Assembly (NCBI GenBank): GCA_015494375.1
Contig: WGBL01000140.1
Coordinates: 1 to 18,881, forward strand
Length of the DNA: 18,881 nucleotides
Reading direction: 5' to 3'
DNA from: Hyphomicrobiales bacterium
GTDB lineage: Bacteria > Pseudomonadota > Alphaproteobacteria > Rhizobiales > S144-23
Shown here: one piece after another, positions 6,422 to 13,420 of the stretch
Numbering within the stretch: the stretch's first letter is position 1
How the letters are laid out: each line of letters opens with the position of its first letter
The notes under the pieces: generated by a model
Told to the model about the DNA's origin: nothing
The model's input: the letters and a program-made list of their open reading frames with translations, nothing else
Databases searched by the model: none
Position numbers and translations under genes: made by a program

Positions 6422-6451
6422 GAGCGGGGACGAGTGGGGACGAGTGGGGAC
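6422..6451. repeat. 10-nt tandem repeat, three copies, next to the ialB ribosome site
   Basis: GAGCGGGGAC, GAGTGGGGAC and GAGTGGGGAC follow one another directly, ending about 18 nt before the IalB-family start codon. A change in copy number would alter the 5 prime untranslated region, so it could tune expression. Confidence 0.8.
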
Positions 6452-6469
6452 AAGAAAGGTTGGAATGTG

Positions 6470-7195
6470 ATGTTTTATTTTCTTGATGGATGTGCACAAA
6501 ACAGGCGTGGACAAGACGGCAACAGCCGGGCCGACCGTTTGGCCTCTTGGCTTGCGGCACTGCTGGTTGGCACGGGCGTTGCCGGCATTGGGGCCCTCGG
6601 CTCCCAGGCGCTGGCTCAGGAGAAAAAGCCGGCAGCGCAAAAACAGAGCGCGTGGGTGAAAATTTGCGACACGGTGCAAATCGCCAAAGAGCAGAAGAAG
6701 AAGATCTGCATCACACACCACGAGCGGCTCGACGGCAATACGGGCATGGTGCTGGTCTCAGCCGGCATACGCAATGTCGAGGGGGCAAAGTCCGAACGCT
6801 TTCTGGTGATGGTCCCGCTCGGCATGGCCTTGCCGCCGGGCATCCAGGTGAGGATCGACGACGACAAAGAGCCCATCAAGCTGCGCTATACGTTGTGCCA
6901 TGTCGGCGGTTGCACGGCCGAGACGGATGCAACACCCGAGCTCATCAAAAAGCTGCAACAAGGCAAGCAGATGCTCGTGGCCGCCATCAATGCCGCGGGC
7001 AAACCCATTGGTTTTCCCGTCCCGCTCAATGGCTTTACCGCCGCATACAAGGGCAAGCCGGTCGACAGCAAGAAATACGCCAATGCCCGCCGCCAATTGC
7101 TGATGGCCATTCGCAAGCGCCAGATCGCGCGCGCCAAGGCACTCGCCGAGCAACGCAAGAAGCAGCAGGAAAGCCAGAAAAAGAAGAAAAAATAA
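6470..7195 (+). CDS. Invasion-associated locus B (IalB) family secreted protein with Lys-rich tail
   Basis: Exported or periplasmic protein of the IalB family, 241 aa; family members are widespread in Hyphomicrobiales and the biochemical role is unclear. The N-terminus has a long polar n-region (about 23 residues), a hydrophobic core SWLAALLVGTGVAGIGALGS and a likely cleavage after ALA (QEKKP begins the mature form). The IalB core shows WVKICDT, KICITHHERLDGNTG, VLVSAGIRNVEG, VMVPLGMALPPGIQVRIDDD, LRYTLCHVGGCTAE and the NAAGKPIGFPVPLNGFTAAY segment. Four Cys (two early, two in CHVGGC) may form disulfides. The last 35 residues are Arg/Lys/Gln-rich and end in a run of lysines, longer than I expect for the family. 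The start is uncertain: GTG at 6467 and an ATG at 6320 are in frame, and AAAGG lies 10 nt upstream of the chosen ATG. Confidence 0.85.
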   Translation: MFYFLDGCAQNRRGQDGNSRADRLASWLAALLVGTGVAGIGALGSQALAQEKKPAAQKQSAWVKICDTVQIAKEQKKKICITHHERLDGNTGMVLVSAGIRNVEGAKSERFLVMVPLGMALPPGIQVRIDDDKEPIKLRYTLCHVGGCTAETDATPELIKKLQQGKQMLVAAINAAGKPIGFPVPLNGFTAAYKGKPVDSKKYANARRQLLMAIRKRQIARAKALAEQRKKQQESQKKKKK

Positions 7196-7305
7196 AATTG
7201 CTCGCGCATTGCGACGGGCTCGGTTTGAAGCGTGTCGCCATTTTGTCGGTCCTCGACTTGCCTGATCCGCCGGGCCAGCAGACGGCACGCCAATTGGCGG
7301 CTGGG

Positions 7306-7389
7306 CGCCCTCACGGGAGCGCACTCACGGAGGCGCACTCATGCGGGCGCACTCGCGGAGACGCACTCCTGGAGGAATGCTCAGGGATG
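7306..7389. repeat. 14-nt minisatellite, six tandem copies
   Basis: Units of exactly 14 nt start at 7306, 7320, 7334, 7348, 7362 and 7376; the best form is CGCACTCACGGAGG, and a partial seventh begins at 7390. The 14-nt period does not keep a reading frame, so the array is non-coding. It fills most of the 267-nt gap between the convergent ialB and methyltransferase genes. Confidence 0.85.
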
Positions 7390-7462
7390 CGCACGGGCAA
7401 ACGCGCGGCCTGGATATCGGGCGTCCAATGGGCTGCGCAACGCCGGGCTATGCGTGTTGTCG

Positions 7463-8362
7463 TCAGTTGTCGTCGGGCAGGGCGATCTCGCGCGTCCCGA
7501 GAGCGTCGGCCAGGCGCGCCTTGGCGCTCCCCGGGGCAAGCGGCTTCTGCTGGCTCTCGTGAGGGGCCCAGCCGGTCATCGTGATGATCTCGAAGGTCGC
7601 CCGCACGCGCCCTGCGCTTGAGCGATAGCGGCTTTCATAGATGGCAGAGGCCCGGGCGAGCACGCGGCGCCGCAAGGGGCGGCGGCTGCGCTCATAGAGC
7701 ACATTCGTAAGCCCCGCGGCCCGCAGCTCCGCCATGAGCGCCAGGGGCGAGGCATACTCGACACGAACGACATCGCGATCGACAACCGGCAAGGCAAAGC
7801 CCGCGCGCTGCAAGAGGCCGCCGAGCGCGCGCACATCTGCAAAGGGGCCCACACGGGGGCTTGCGCCGCCGGTCTCAGCGAACTCGGCCTCGAGAAGCGC
7901 CTCGCGCAACTCCGAGAGCGTCTCACCGCCAAAGACCGCCCCAAGAAAAAGGCCGTCGGGTTTGAGCGCCCGGCGAATCTGGACGAGTGTGCCCACGAGA
8001 TCATTCACGCTGGCGAGCGCAAGCCCCGAGACGACGAGATCGAGCACCCCGTCGGCAAAGGGCAGCGCCTCCTCGTCGGCGACGATAGCGGGCCCAGGCA
8101 GACGCCGCGCCAGCTCCAACACTCCATCGCAACTGATCACGCAGCCGACACTCGCAAGCCCTGCAACAGCGGCCCCGATACGCCCAGTGCCGGCGCCGAG
8201 GTCAAGCGCGAGGGGGAAGGTGCGATTGATGGCCTCGAGACGTTCGGCAAAGTCCTTGGCGATCCGCTCGGCAAGAAAGTCATGGTCGGCCATGGCGCAG
8301 GCGACGCGCCGACGGCGGCGGGCAAGGAGCGCGCGATCGAATATCTCAACGGGTGAGCTCAT
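7463..8362 (-). CDS. Class I SAM-dependent methyltransferase-fold protein, NDUFAF5-like
   Basis: A 299-aa protein with a Rossmann SAM-binding fold. FDRALLARRRRRVA opens the protein, LALDLGAGTGRIGAAVAGL is motif I (residue about 52), then DEEALPFADGVLDLVVSGLA, LVQIRRALKPDGLFLGAVFG, GGETLSELREALLEAE, SPRVGPFADVRALGGLLQRA and near the end TGWAPHESQQKPLAPGSAKA. This combination is typical of the alphaproteobacterial homologues of mitochondrial NDUFAF5, a complex I assembly factor that hydroxylates an arginine of NDUFS7; related proteins are often labelled BioC-like methyltransferases. The bacterial role is inferred, not known. The ATG at 8362 has GAGA upstream. The gene stands alone, facing ialB with a repeat array between them. 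Confidence 0.88.
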   Translation of the reverse strand: MSSPVEIFDRALLARRRRRVACAMADHDFLAERIAKDFAERLEAINRTFPLALDLGAGTGRIGAAVAGLASVGCVISCDGVLELARRLPGPAIVADEEALPFADGVLDLVVSGLALASVNDLVGTLVQIRRALKPDGLFLGAVFGGETLSELREALLEAEFAETGGASPRVGPFADVRALGGLLQRAGFALPVVDRDVVRVEYASPLALMAELRAAGLTNVLYERSRRPLRRRVLARASAIYESRYRSSAGRVRATFEIITMTGWAPHESQQKPLAPGSAKARLADALGTREIALPDDN

Positions 8363-8431
8363 GGATTCTCATAAATTGATGCTCACACATTCTCACACTG
8401 CTCAGGCTTGCTGCTCCCAAAGGCTCATTCC

Positions 8432-8467
8432 CGCAGCGCCACTCCTTCGCGCAGCGCCACTCCGCGG
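8432..8467. repeat. 18-nt tandem duplication
   Basis: CGCAGCGCCACTCCTTCG (8432-8449) is followed directly by a copy differing only at its last few bases (8450-8467). It lies in non-coding DNA upstream of the methyltransferase gene. Confidence 0.75.
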
Positions 8468-8838
8468 CGTTCATCGCCTCCCGTGGCTCCCATCATAGAG
8501 CGGGCACCGAGCGAGCACCATTCTCGCGCGAGCCCGAGTATACGGCGGCTTCGTCTATACAGCGACTTCGTCTTCGCGCTGCACCAAGACCAGAGGGCGC
8601 GCAACCGCTACCCGAGCCGCGCAGCGGGCAAAGCACCGTGGAAAGGAGCCGAAGCCACGCTCTCAATCCCTCAATCCGCTCCTTCCTTTCGGATATGCAG
8701 AGCGTTGCCCGGACGGCCAACACGAAGCGCATAAGACGCGCAAAAAAACACCAAAAAGGGGCGGGCTCGCCGTGGCCACAACCACTTGTTGCAAGCATTA
8801 ATTCTCCAGTCATAACTTAATCGAAAAAGCCGCATTTT

Positions 8839-9190
8839 TTGCTCCATTTCGGTGCTTCTGGAAACATCCCATTAAGCTCTTTGGGAGCAGAATTGGCCCC
8901 GTCGAGAGCAAGTTGTGGCAGGGCAGATCGTTTAACAATGTGGATCGATAGCGATACTTTGATCACTGTTGCGAGCGGTGGCTGGGCGCTGGCATCCGAG
9001 CGCACCGATTTGGAGCGCATCAAGCGCATCAATTGCGACGCGTCAGCCGCATGCACGACCAACCCTCTTGCCATGGGCAGCGGCGAGCGCGTGGAGACCG
9101 TCAAGCGCACAGAGCTCGGCGCACATGCGATCGGTCTGGCGCAGGCGTCGGGCGTTGCTCCCTTGATTGTCATGTTTTCCGGCCTTGCTG
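8839..9190 (+). pseudogene. Unrecognised open frame, possible gene relic
   Basis: The plus-strand frame is open from 8839 to 9747. Its part up to about 9190 has balanced amino acid use and G/C-biased third positions (for example SGGWALASERTDLERIKRIN and GAHAIGLAQASGVAPLIVMF), while the remainder is Arg/Ala/Ser-rich filler. The second segment faintly recalls the C-terminal helix region of 3,4-dihydroxy-2-butanone-4-phosphate synthase (TEAAVDLARLAG), but no catalytic motif is present, so I do not assign it. There is no good ribosome site at 8839 or at the ATG at 8938. It could equally be chance. Confidence 0.2.
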
Positions 9191-9785
9191 ATGGGGCCCC
9201 GGAGAAATCACGACACGAGGAGAATAAAGACGGCGCGAATTCGGGCTCTGATCAACAAAGCTCCGGGAGGCGCTTCGCCAAAGGGAGACGAAAATCACGC
9301 CGCCAGCCGCTCATCGCCTCGAGCATGCGCCGGCGCCCAAAGGGCAAGTGCGGCGGACGGCAGAAGGGCACGCAGCTTGTCCATGCCGCGCGCCCTGGCA
9401 AGGGCAAAGCGCGGGCTCGGGTGCGCTCTGGAATTCCGCGCAAGCGGGCAGCCGCCGTCGGCGGGCGCGCTGCAGCGCTGCAGCATCGCCCGAAGCCGCA
9501 GCCATCGTCCCGCCGAGCCAAGCTGGTGGTGCGGCGTGTTGTCTGGCTGAGCGAGCGGGAAGCTGCGCGCCCACCCGCACGAAAGGCGGCTTATCGGGCA
9601 ACCTTGTGCTCGCTCGAGCGCACCGCACCGCCGCGGCCTCCAGTCGTCGCGCCCGTGCTCATGGCCATATGCCGCGCGGGCAATGCCGCGCGTTCCCTCT
9701 CAAGCAACCCTAAGGCGCTCTCCGAGCCTCACGCTTATGCCGGCTAGCGCGGCGCGGCTTCAGATGGATTCGTGATCGAACGGTG

Positions 9786-9815
9786 GGGTTCAATTGATGG
9801 GGCTCAATTGAACCC
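9786..9815 (-). terminator. Perfect 12-bp hairpin downstream of def
   Basis: GGGTTCAATTGA (9786-9797) and TCAATTGAACCC (9804-9815) form a perfect 12-bp stem with a 6-nt loop, 30 nt past the def stop. There is no U-tract on the minus strand, so it is either a rho-assisted or 3-prime-stabilising hairpin or an operator-like element. Its AT-rich core stands out from the GC-rich surroundings. Confidence 0.45.
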
Positions 9816-9845
9816 TGTGGAGCAAAAAGCGCTTGCGGCTCTCAT

Positions 9846-10373
9846 TCAAACGGCCGAGGCCTTGGCGCGGTGGGCCTTGATGAACTTCTTCACCACCCGG
9901 TCCCGTTTGAGCCGCGAGAGATAGTCGATAAAGAGCTTGCCATCGAGATGGTCGATCTCGTGCTGGACGACCGTTGCCATGAGGCCTGAGCAGAGCTGCT
10001 CCACCACGCGGCCCTTGCGATCGATATAGCGCACACGGACCTCGGCGGGGCGCGCGATCTCGGCATAGACCTCGGGGATCGACAGACAGCCTTCCTCGTG
10101 GCTGCGCATCGTCTCGGAGCGCCACAGGACCTCGGGATTGATCATGGCCTGGGGCGCGGGCGCCTCGCCCTTTTCCCTGTCGGCGACATCGAACACCAGG
10201 ACCCGCCGCGGCACCGCCACCTGCACCCCCGCCAGCCCGAGCCCAGGCGCCGCATACATGGTCTCCAGCATGTCGTCGATGAGCCGATTGATCTCGTCAT
10301 CAACGCGCTCGACCGCTGCGCTCGGCTTGCGCAAGAGCGGATCGGGCAAGGTTATGATCTCACGCTTGGCCAT
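9846..10373 (-). CDS. def: Peptide deformylase
   Basis: Removes the formyl group from the N-terminal methionine of nascent proteins; a metal-dependent cytoplasmic hydrolase of 175 aa. All three signature motifs are visible: GLGLAGVQV (motif 1, with Gly where GLAA is usual), EEGCLSIPEVYA (motif 2, metal-ligand Cys) and QHEIDHLDGKLFID (motif 3, HEXXH). It begins AKREIITLPDPLLRKPSAAV. The ATG at 10373 is chosen over the open extension to 10424 because the family begins here and GAGGAAG lies upstream. It is the last gene of the minus-strand dapB-gpmA-pcm-def block; the 169-nt gap to pcm contains a possible promoter. Confidence 0.96.
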   Translation of the reverse strand: MAKREIITLPDPLLRKPSAAVERVDDEINRLIDDMLETMYAAPGLGLAGVQVAVPRRVLVFDVADREKGEAPAPQAMINPEVLWRSETMRSHEEGCLSIPEVYAEIARPAEVRVRYIDRKGRVVEQLCSGLMATVVQHEIDHLDGKLFIDYLSRLKRDRVVKKFIKAHRAKASAV

Positions 10374-10488
10374 TGCTGGCTTCTTCCTCGTTGGAACTCG
10401 TCGGGATTGCTGGGATCGCTCCATACAGCCTACAGCATGGCGATATGCTGGCGATGTGCTGCATACAAGACATGTCGCGGCACGCCAT

Positions 10489-10518
10489 ATCGTAGAATTG
10501 CATTAGGCGTATGTACAA
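10489..10518 (-). promoter_or_regulatory. Possible sigma70-type promoter for def
   Basis: In an AT-richer patch between pcm and def the minus strand shows TTGTAC, an 18-nt spacer and TACGAT (4/6 to the -10 consensus). The spacing is acceptable and the -35 match poor (3/6). It lies 116 nt upstream of the def start. Confidence 0.22.
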
Positions 10519-10542
10519 ATAAGGCTAAGGAAAACGTGTGCG

Positions 10543-11340
10543 CTACGAACCAGAGGCAAGCGCGCGCAGGCGGGCGGCAATAGCGCTCCTCTGGCGCCCC
10601 TTTCCTGACCCTTTCTTCTCCTTTTTCTTGCCTTGCTTTTGCATTCCCCGTTTGTGTGGTCCGCGCTTGCGCATGGGCCGCCCGGATGCCGGCGCGTGCT
10701 CCCAGCCCTCCTCGCCGATGAGCGGCACAAACCGTACGCCACCGAGCGCCTCCCTCTCTAGCCGCCCGTCCTTGTGACGCCACAAGCGGATGAGCTCTTG
10801 GGTGGTGCGCCCACCGCCCACCGGGATCACCAGGCGCCCCCCCTGAGAGAGCTGGTCGATGAGCGGCTGTGGGACATCGGGCCCACCCGCCGTCACGACA
10901 ATGGCATCGAACGGGGCCTTTTCCGCAAGCCCCAGTGTGCCGTCGCGGCAATAGACGCTCACATTGTCATAGCCCAGGCGCTGCAACGTTTTCTCCGCCT
11001 GCTCGCAAAGCGCCGGCAGGCGCTCGATGGTGTGAACCTCGCCCGCAATCTCGGCAAGCACCGCGGCGCTGTAGCCCGAGCCGGTGCCCACCTCGAGGAC
11101 CCGCTCGCCGCCCTTAAGCAACAGCGCCTCGATCATGTAGGCAACGATATAGGGCTGCGAGATCGTCTGCCCCTCGCCGATGGGCAACGGGCCGTCCTCA
11201 TAGGCAAGGTGGCCGAGATAAAGCGGCACGAACCGCTCGCGCGGCACCTTGGCCATCGCCGCAAGCACCCGCTTGTCACGTATGCCGCGCGCCGCCAGTT
11301 GCTGCTCCACCATGCGCTGGCGCGCCGCCTCAAATCCCAT
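10543..11340 (-). CDS. pcm: Protein-L-isoaspartate O-methyltransferase with extended basic tail
   Basis: Repairs damaged proteins by SAM-dependent methylation of L-isoaspartyl residues; cytoplasmic. The order is typical: AARQRMVEQQLAARGIRDKR, VPRERFVPLYLGHLAYEDGP, IGEGQTISQPYIVAYMIEAL (family signature), VLEVGTGSGYSAAVLAEIAG (SAM motif I), FDAIVVTAGGPDVPQPLIDQ and GGRLVIPVGG. The catalytic domain ends near residue 215 at VPLIGEEGWEH. About 50 extra residues follow, rich in Lys/Arg/Gly (RKRGPHKRGMQKQGKKKEKK), ending ARLRALASGS, so the protein is 265 aa against about 210-220 usual. The ATG at 11340 fits the family start; AAGAG lies upstream. The open extension to 11568 overlaps gpmA's 3 prime end and is not coding. 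Confidence 0.94.
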   Translation of the reverse strand: MGFEAARQRMVEQQLAARGIRDKRVLAAMAKVPRERFVPLYLGHLAYEDGPLPIGEGQTISQPYIVAYMIEALLLKGGERVLEVGTGSGYSAAVLAEIAGEVHTIERLPALCEQAEKTLQRLGYDNVSVYCRDGTLGLAEKAPFDAIVVTAGGPDVPQPLIDQLSQGGRLVIPVGGGRTTQELIRLWRHKDGRLEREALGGVRFVPLIGEEGWEHAPASGRPMRKRGPHKRGMQKQGKKKEKKGSGKGRQRSAIAARLRALASGS

Positions 11341-11503
11341 CGCTCTTAACCGACCATCGTTTGCATCGTGGCAGCATCTGCCGCCGCCGCCGGCTCCGCC
11401 CGGCCCATATGGCCTCCACTGCCGCGCCCCTCGCTGCCATGTGCCATCCCGCCGCCGGCACAACCCGCCACCACATGGCGTCTGCCGCCGCCCGCGTCTC
11501 CCA

Positions 11504-12136
11504 TCAGGCGGGCGCGACCTCATCGAGTATGCATTTCTCGAGCACCCGCCCCTCCTCGTCGAGATCATAGAGGATCGGCACGCCCGTCGCGAGCTCGAGT
11601 TGCGTCACTTGTTCCTTGTCAAGGTTGTCGAGCCGCATGATCAGTGCCCGCAGCGAATTGCCGTGGGCCGAGACGAGCACCCGCTTGCCGGCCAGCACCT
11701 CGGGCAGAATGCGCGTTTCCCAAAAGGGCAGCACCCGCGCCGCAGTATCGGCCAGGCTTTCGCCGCCCGGAGGCCGCGTGTCATAGGAGCGGCGCCAGAG
11801 ATGCACCTGCTCCGCGCCCCAGCGGCGCCGGGCGTCGTCCTTGTTGAGGCCGACGAGATCGCCATAGTCGCGCTCATTGAGCGCCGGATCGGCGATTGTC
11901 TCAAGCCCCTCCTGGCCAAGCTCGGCAAGGATCAGCTCGAGCGTCCGCTGCGCCCGCTTGAGTGCGCTCGTGAAGGCGAGATCGAATGCAATCCCCGCAC
12001 GCCGCAGCCGGGCCCCCGCGGCACGCGCCTCCGCCTCGCCGCGCTCGGTCAGCCCCACGTCCTTCCAGCCGGTAAAGAGGTTTTTTTCGTTCCAGACGCT
12101 CTGGCCGTGCCGCACCAGAACCAGCAGATTGGCCAT
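11504..12136 (-). CDS. gpmA: 2,3-bisphosphoglycerate-dependent phosphoglycerate mutase
   Basis: Interconverts 3- and 2-phosphoglycerate in glycolysis/gluconeogenesis; 210 aa, the short alphaproteobacterial form. LVLVRHGQSVWNEKNLFTGW carries the catalytic His (RHG), followed by DVGLTERGEAEARAAG, FTSALKRAQRTLELIL, ALNERDYGDLVGLNKDDARR, RSYDTRPPGGESLADT and the second His motif VSAHGNSLRALIM. The ATG at 12136 has AAGGAG 5 nt upstream, an excellent ribosome site. It lies 84 nt downstream of dapB on the same strand, an arrangement familiar in Rhizobiales, and probably shares its transcript. Confidence 0.96.
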   Translation of the reverse strand: MANLLVLVRHGQSVWNEKNLFTGWKDVGLTERGEAEARAAGARLRRAGIAFDLAFTSALKRAQRTLELILAELGQEGLETIADPALNERDYGDLVGLNKDDARRRWGAEQVHLWRRSYDTRPPGGESLADTAARVLPFWETRILPEVLAGKRVLVSAHGNSLRALIMRLDNLDKEQVTQLELATGVPILYDLDEEGRVLEKCILDEVAPA

Positions 12137-12220
12137 GCCTACTCCTTGCCTTGTGGCTTGCGCTTGCTCAGGCCTCACGCTCGGGTTTCTCAGCGGCCGC
12201 CGTCCGCCGCACTGCTCGGG

Positions 12221-13105
12221 CTACTTAAATGACTGCCGTCCGTGGTCCGCCACCCCCTCGTTCAGCCCCAGCACATCGGCCATAGCATAAAGGCCGGGCT
12301 TACGCCTACGCGCCCAGAGCGCGGCCTTGACCGCCCCACGGGCGAAGATGGCGCGATCGCCGGCACGATGGGTGAGCTCGATGCGCTCGCCGGGGCCGGC
12401 GAAGATGACGCTGTGCTCGCCCACCACATCCCCGCCCCGCAGCGTGGCAAAGCCGATGGCGCCATCGGGGCGCGGGCCGGTGTGGCCATCGCGCGCACGG
12501 ATGGCGTGCTCATCAAGGGCGATGCCGCGCCCGGCCGCCACCGCCTCGCCCAACATCAAGGCCGTGCCCGAGGGGGCATCGACCTTGTGGCGGTGGTGCA
12601 TTTCGACGATCTCGATGTCGAACTCGAGCCCGAGCGCCCGCGCGACACGCTCGGCGAGCGAGACGAGCAAATTGACGCCAAGGCTCATATTGCCGGCCTT
12701 GACGATGCTCGCGTGGCGGGCGGCGGCCGCGATCTTTGCCTCGTCCTCGGCGCTGAGCCCCGTGGTGCCGATGACATGGACGATGCGGGCCTGGGCGGCG
12801 AGCGCGGCAAATGCAACGGTAGCGGCGGGGGTGGTGAAGTCGAGGATGCCATCGACCTCGGTCATGAGTGTGAGCGGGTCGTCGCTGATCGTGACTCCAA
12901 GCGGGCCGAGCCCCGCCACCTCGCCAATGTCGCGACCGAGTGCCGCTGAGCCCGGCCGCTCGGTGCCGCCGGCGATGGCCGCGCCCTCAGCCTCGGCAAT
13001 GGCGCGCACAAGGGCCCGGCCCATCCGGCCCGCCGCGCCCATGACCGCAAGCTTCATCTCACGGTTCTCTGAGTTACCTGCCCCACTCTCAGCGCTTGCG
13101 CCCAT
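12221..13105 (-). CDS. dapB: 4-hydroxy-tetrahydrodipicolinate reductase
   Basis: NAD(P)H-dependent second committed enzyme of the diaminopimelate/lysine pathway, feeding peptidoglycan and lysine synthesis. MKLAVMGAAGRMGRALVRAI is the nucleotide-binding start, followed by GILDFTTPAATVAFAALA, HVIGTTGLSAEDEAKI, KAGNMSLGVNLLVSLAERVA, VEMHHRHKVDAPSGTALMLG (the catalytic His/Lys region and DAPSGTA) and RDGHTGPRPDGAIGFATLRG. I chose the ATG at 13105 (294 aa) because AGAGGA precedes it at good distance; the ATG at 13057 fits the usual family start but has a poor ribosome site. It is the first gene of the dapB-gpmA-pcm-def series. Confidence 0.96.
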   Translation of the reverse strand: MGASAESGAGNSENREMKLAVMGAAGRMGRALVRAIAEAEGAAIAGGTERPGSAALGRDIGEVAGLGPLGVTISDDPLTLMTEVDGILDFTTPAATVAFAALAAQARIVHVIGTTGLSAEDEAKIAAAARHASIVKAGNMSLGVNLLVSLAERVARALGLEFDIEIVEMHHRHKVDAPSGTALMLGEAVAAGRGIALDEHAIRARDGHTGPRPDGAIGFATLRGGDVVGEHSVIFAGPGERIELTHRAGDRAIFARGAVKAALWARRRKPGLYAMADVLGLNEGVADHGRQSFK

Positions 13106-13420
13106 GGCTTTCTTCCTCTCAGCTCACGGGCGCGGGTATAGCACGCCTTGGGGCGGCGTAAACATTGACTTTGAACAGGTGTCAGGTGGTCAGGTGTCAC
13201 GTACCAGACCCAGGTGCCAGGTGCCAGGTGTCAGAGGACAGAGGGCATCTGGCATCTGACTTCTGACCCGCCGCCCGTCCCTGAGAGGGGGGCGCCAGGA
13301 CAAAAAGGCTGATGCGGGGCAGCGGTGGGTCGGTGGGCAATGGGGCATCTTGGAGGCATCCGCGAGCTGTACAGGGTTTTGCAAACGCCGCCCCGCAGAG
13401 GGAAGATGCTGCCGGGATGC
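13106..13420. other. Spacer upstream of dapB with 7-nt repeats
   Basis: No gene is seen. The stretch holds a CAGGTG-type repeat cluster at 13176-13267 and should contain the dapB promoter, which I cannot pick out with confidence. It separates dapB from the sulfotransferase stop upstream on the same strand. Confidence 0.5.
13176..13267. repeat. Interspersed CAGGTGY heptamer repeat
   Basis: CAGGTGT, CAGGTGG and CAGGTGT, then CAGGTGC, CAGGTGC and CAGGTGT, are clustered in two blocks, followed by CATCTGG CATCTGA and CTTCTGACC. The 7-nt direct repeats lie between dapB and the sulfotransferase gene. Confidence 0.65.

Larger units (their letters stand above)
5629..6469. other. Long spacer between divergent genes with several repeat blocks
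   Basis: I find no recognisable gene in these 840 nt. Frames are open in several phases (including the extension of the peptide-binding protein frame to 5805 and a plus-strand frame through 6150), but they encode repetitive Arg/Ser/Pro-rich text without a known domain. The stretch holds a 15-nt repeat block (5685-5792), a 20-nt repeat (6049-6109), an inverted repeat (6205-6226) and a 10-nt repeat (6422-6451). Promoters for the two divergent flanking genes should lie here, but none stands out. Confidence 0.5.
8363..9785. other. 1.4-kb stretch without a convincing gene
   Basis: No recognisable family is seen in any frame. It contains an 18-nt duplication (8432-8467), a low-quality frame that may be a gene relic (8839-9190), and, from about 9240, Arg/Ala/Pro-rich frames open in several phases at once, as expected of non-coding GC-rich DNA. 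Codons in 8938-9175 (plus) look more natural than elsewhere in the stretch. Confidence 0.45.

Noticed and set aside
7306..7389. CRISPR array
   Set aside because: The 14-nt units are directly adjacent with no spacers and drift in sequence; no cas gene in the window.
9240..9747. Overlapping open frames on both strands
   Set aside because: Arg/Ala/Pro/Ser-rich in all phases, no motif, no ribosome site; typical of stop-poor non-coding GC-rich DNA.
12242..13259. Two long plus-strand frames over dapB
   Set aside because: Antisense shadows of dapB; dapB has all family motifs.
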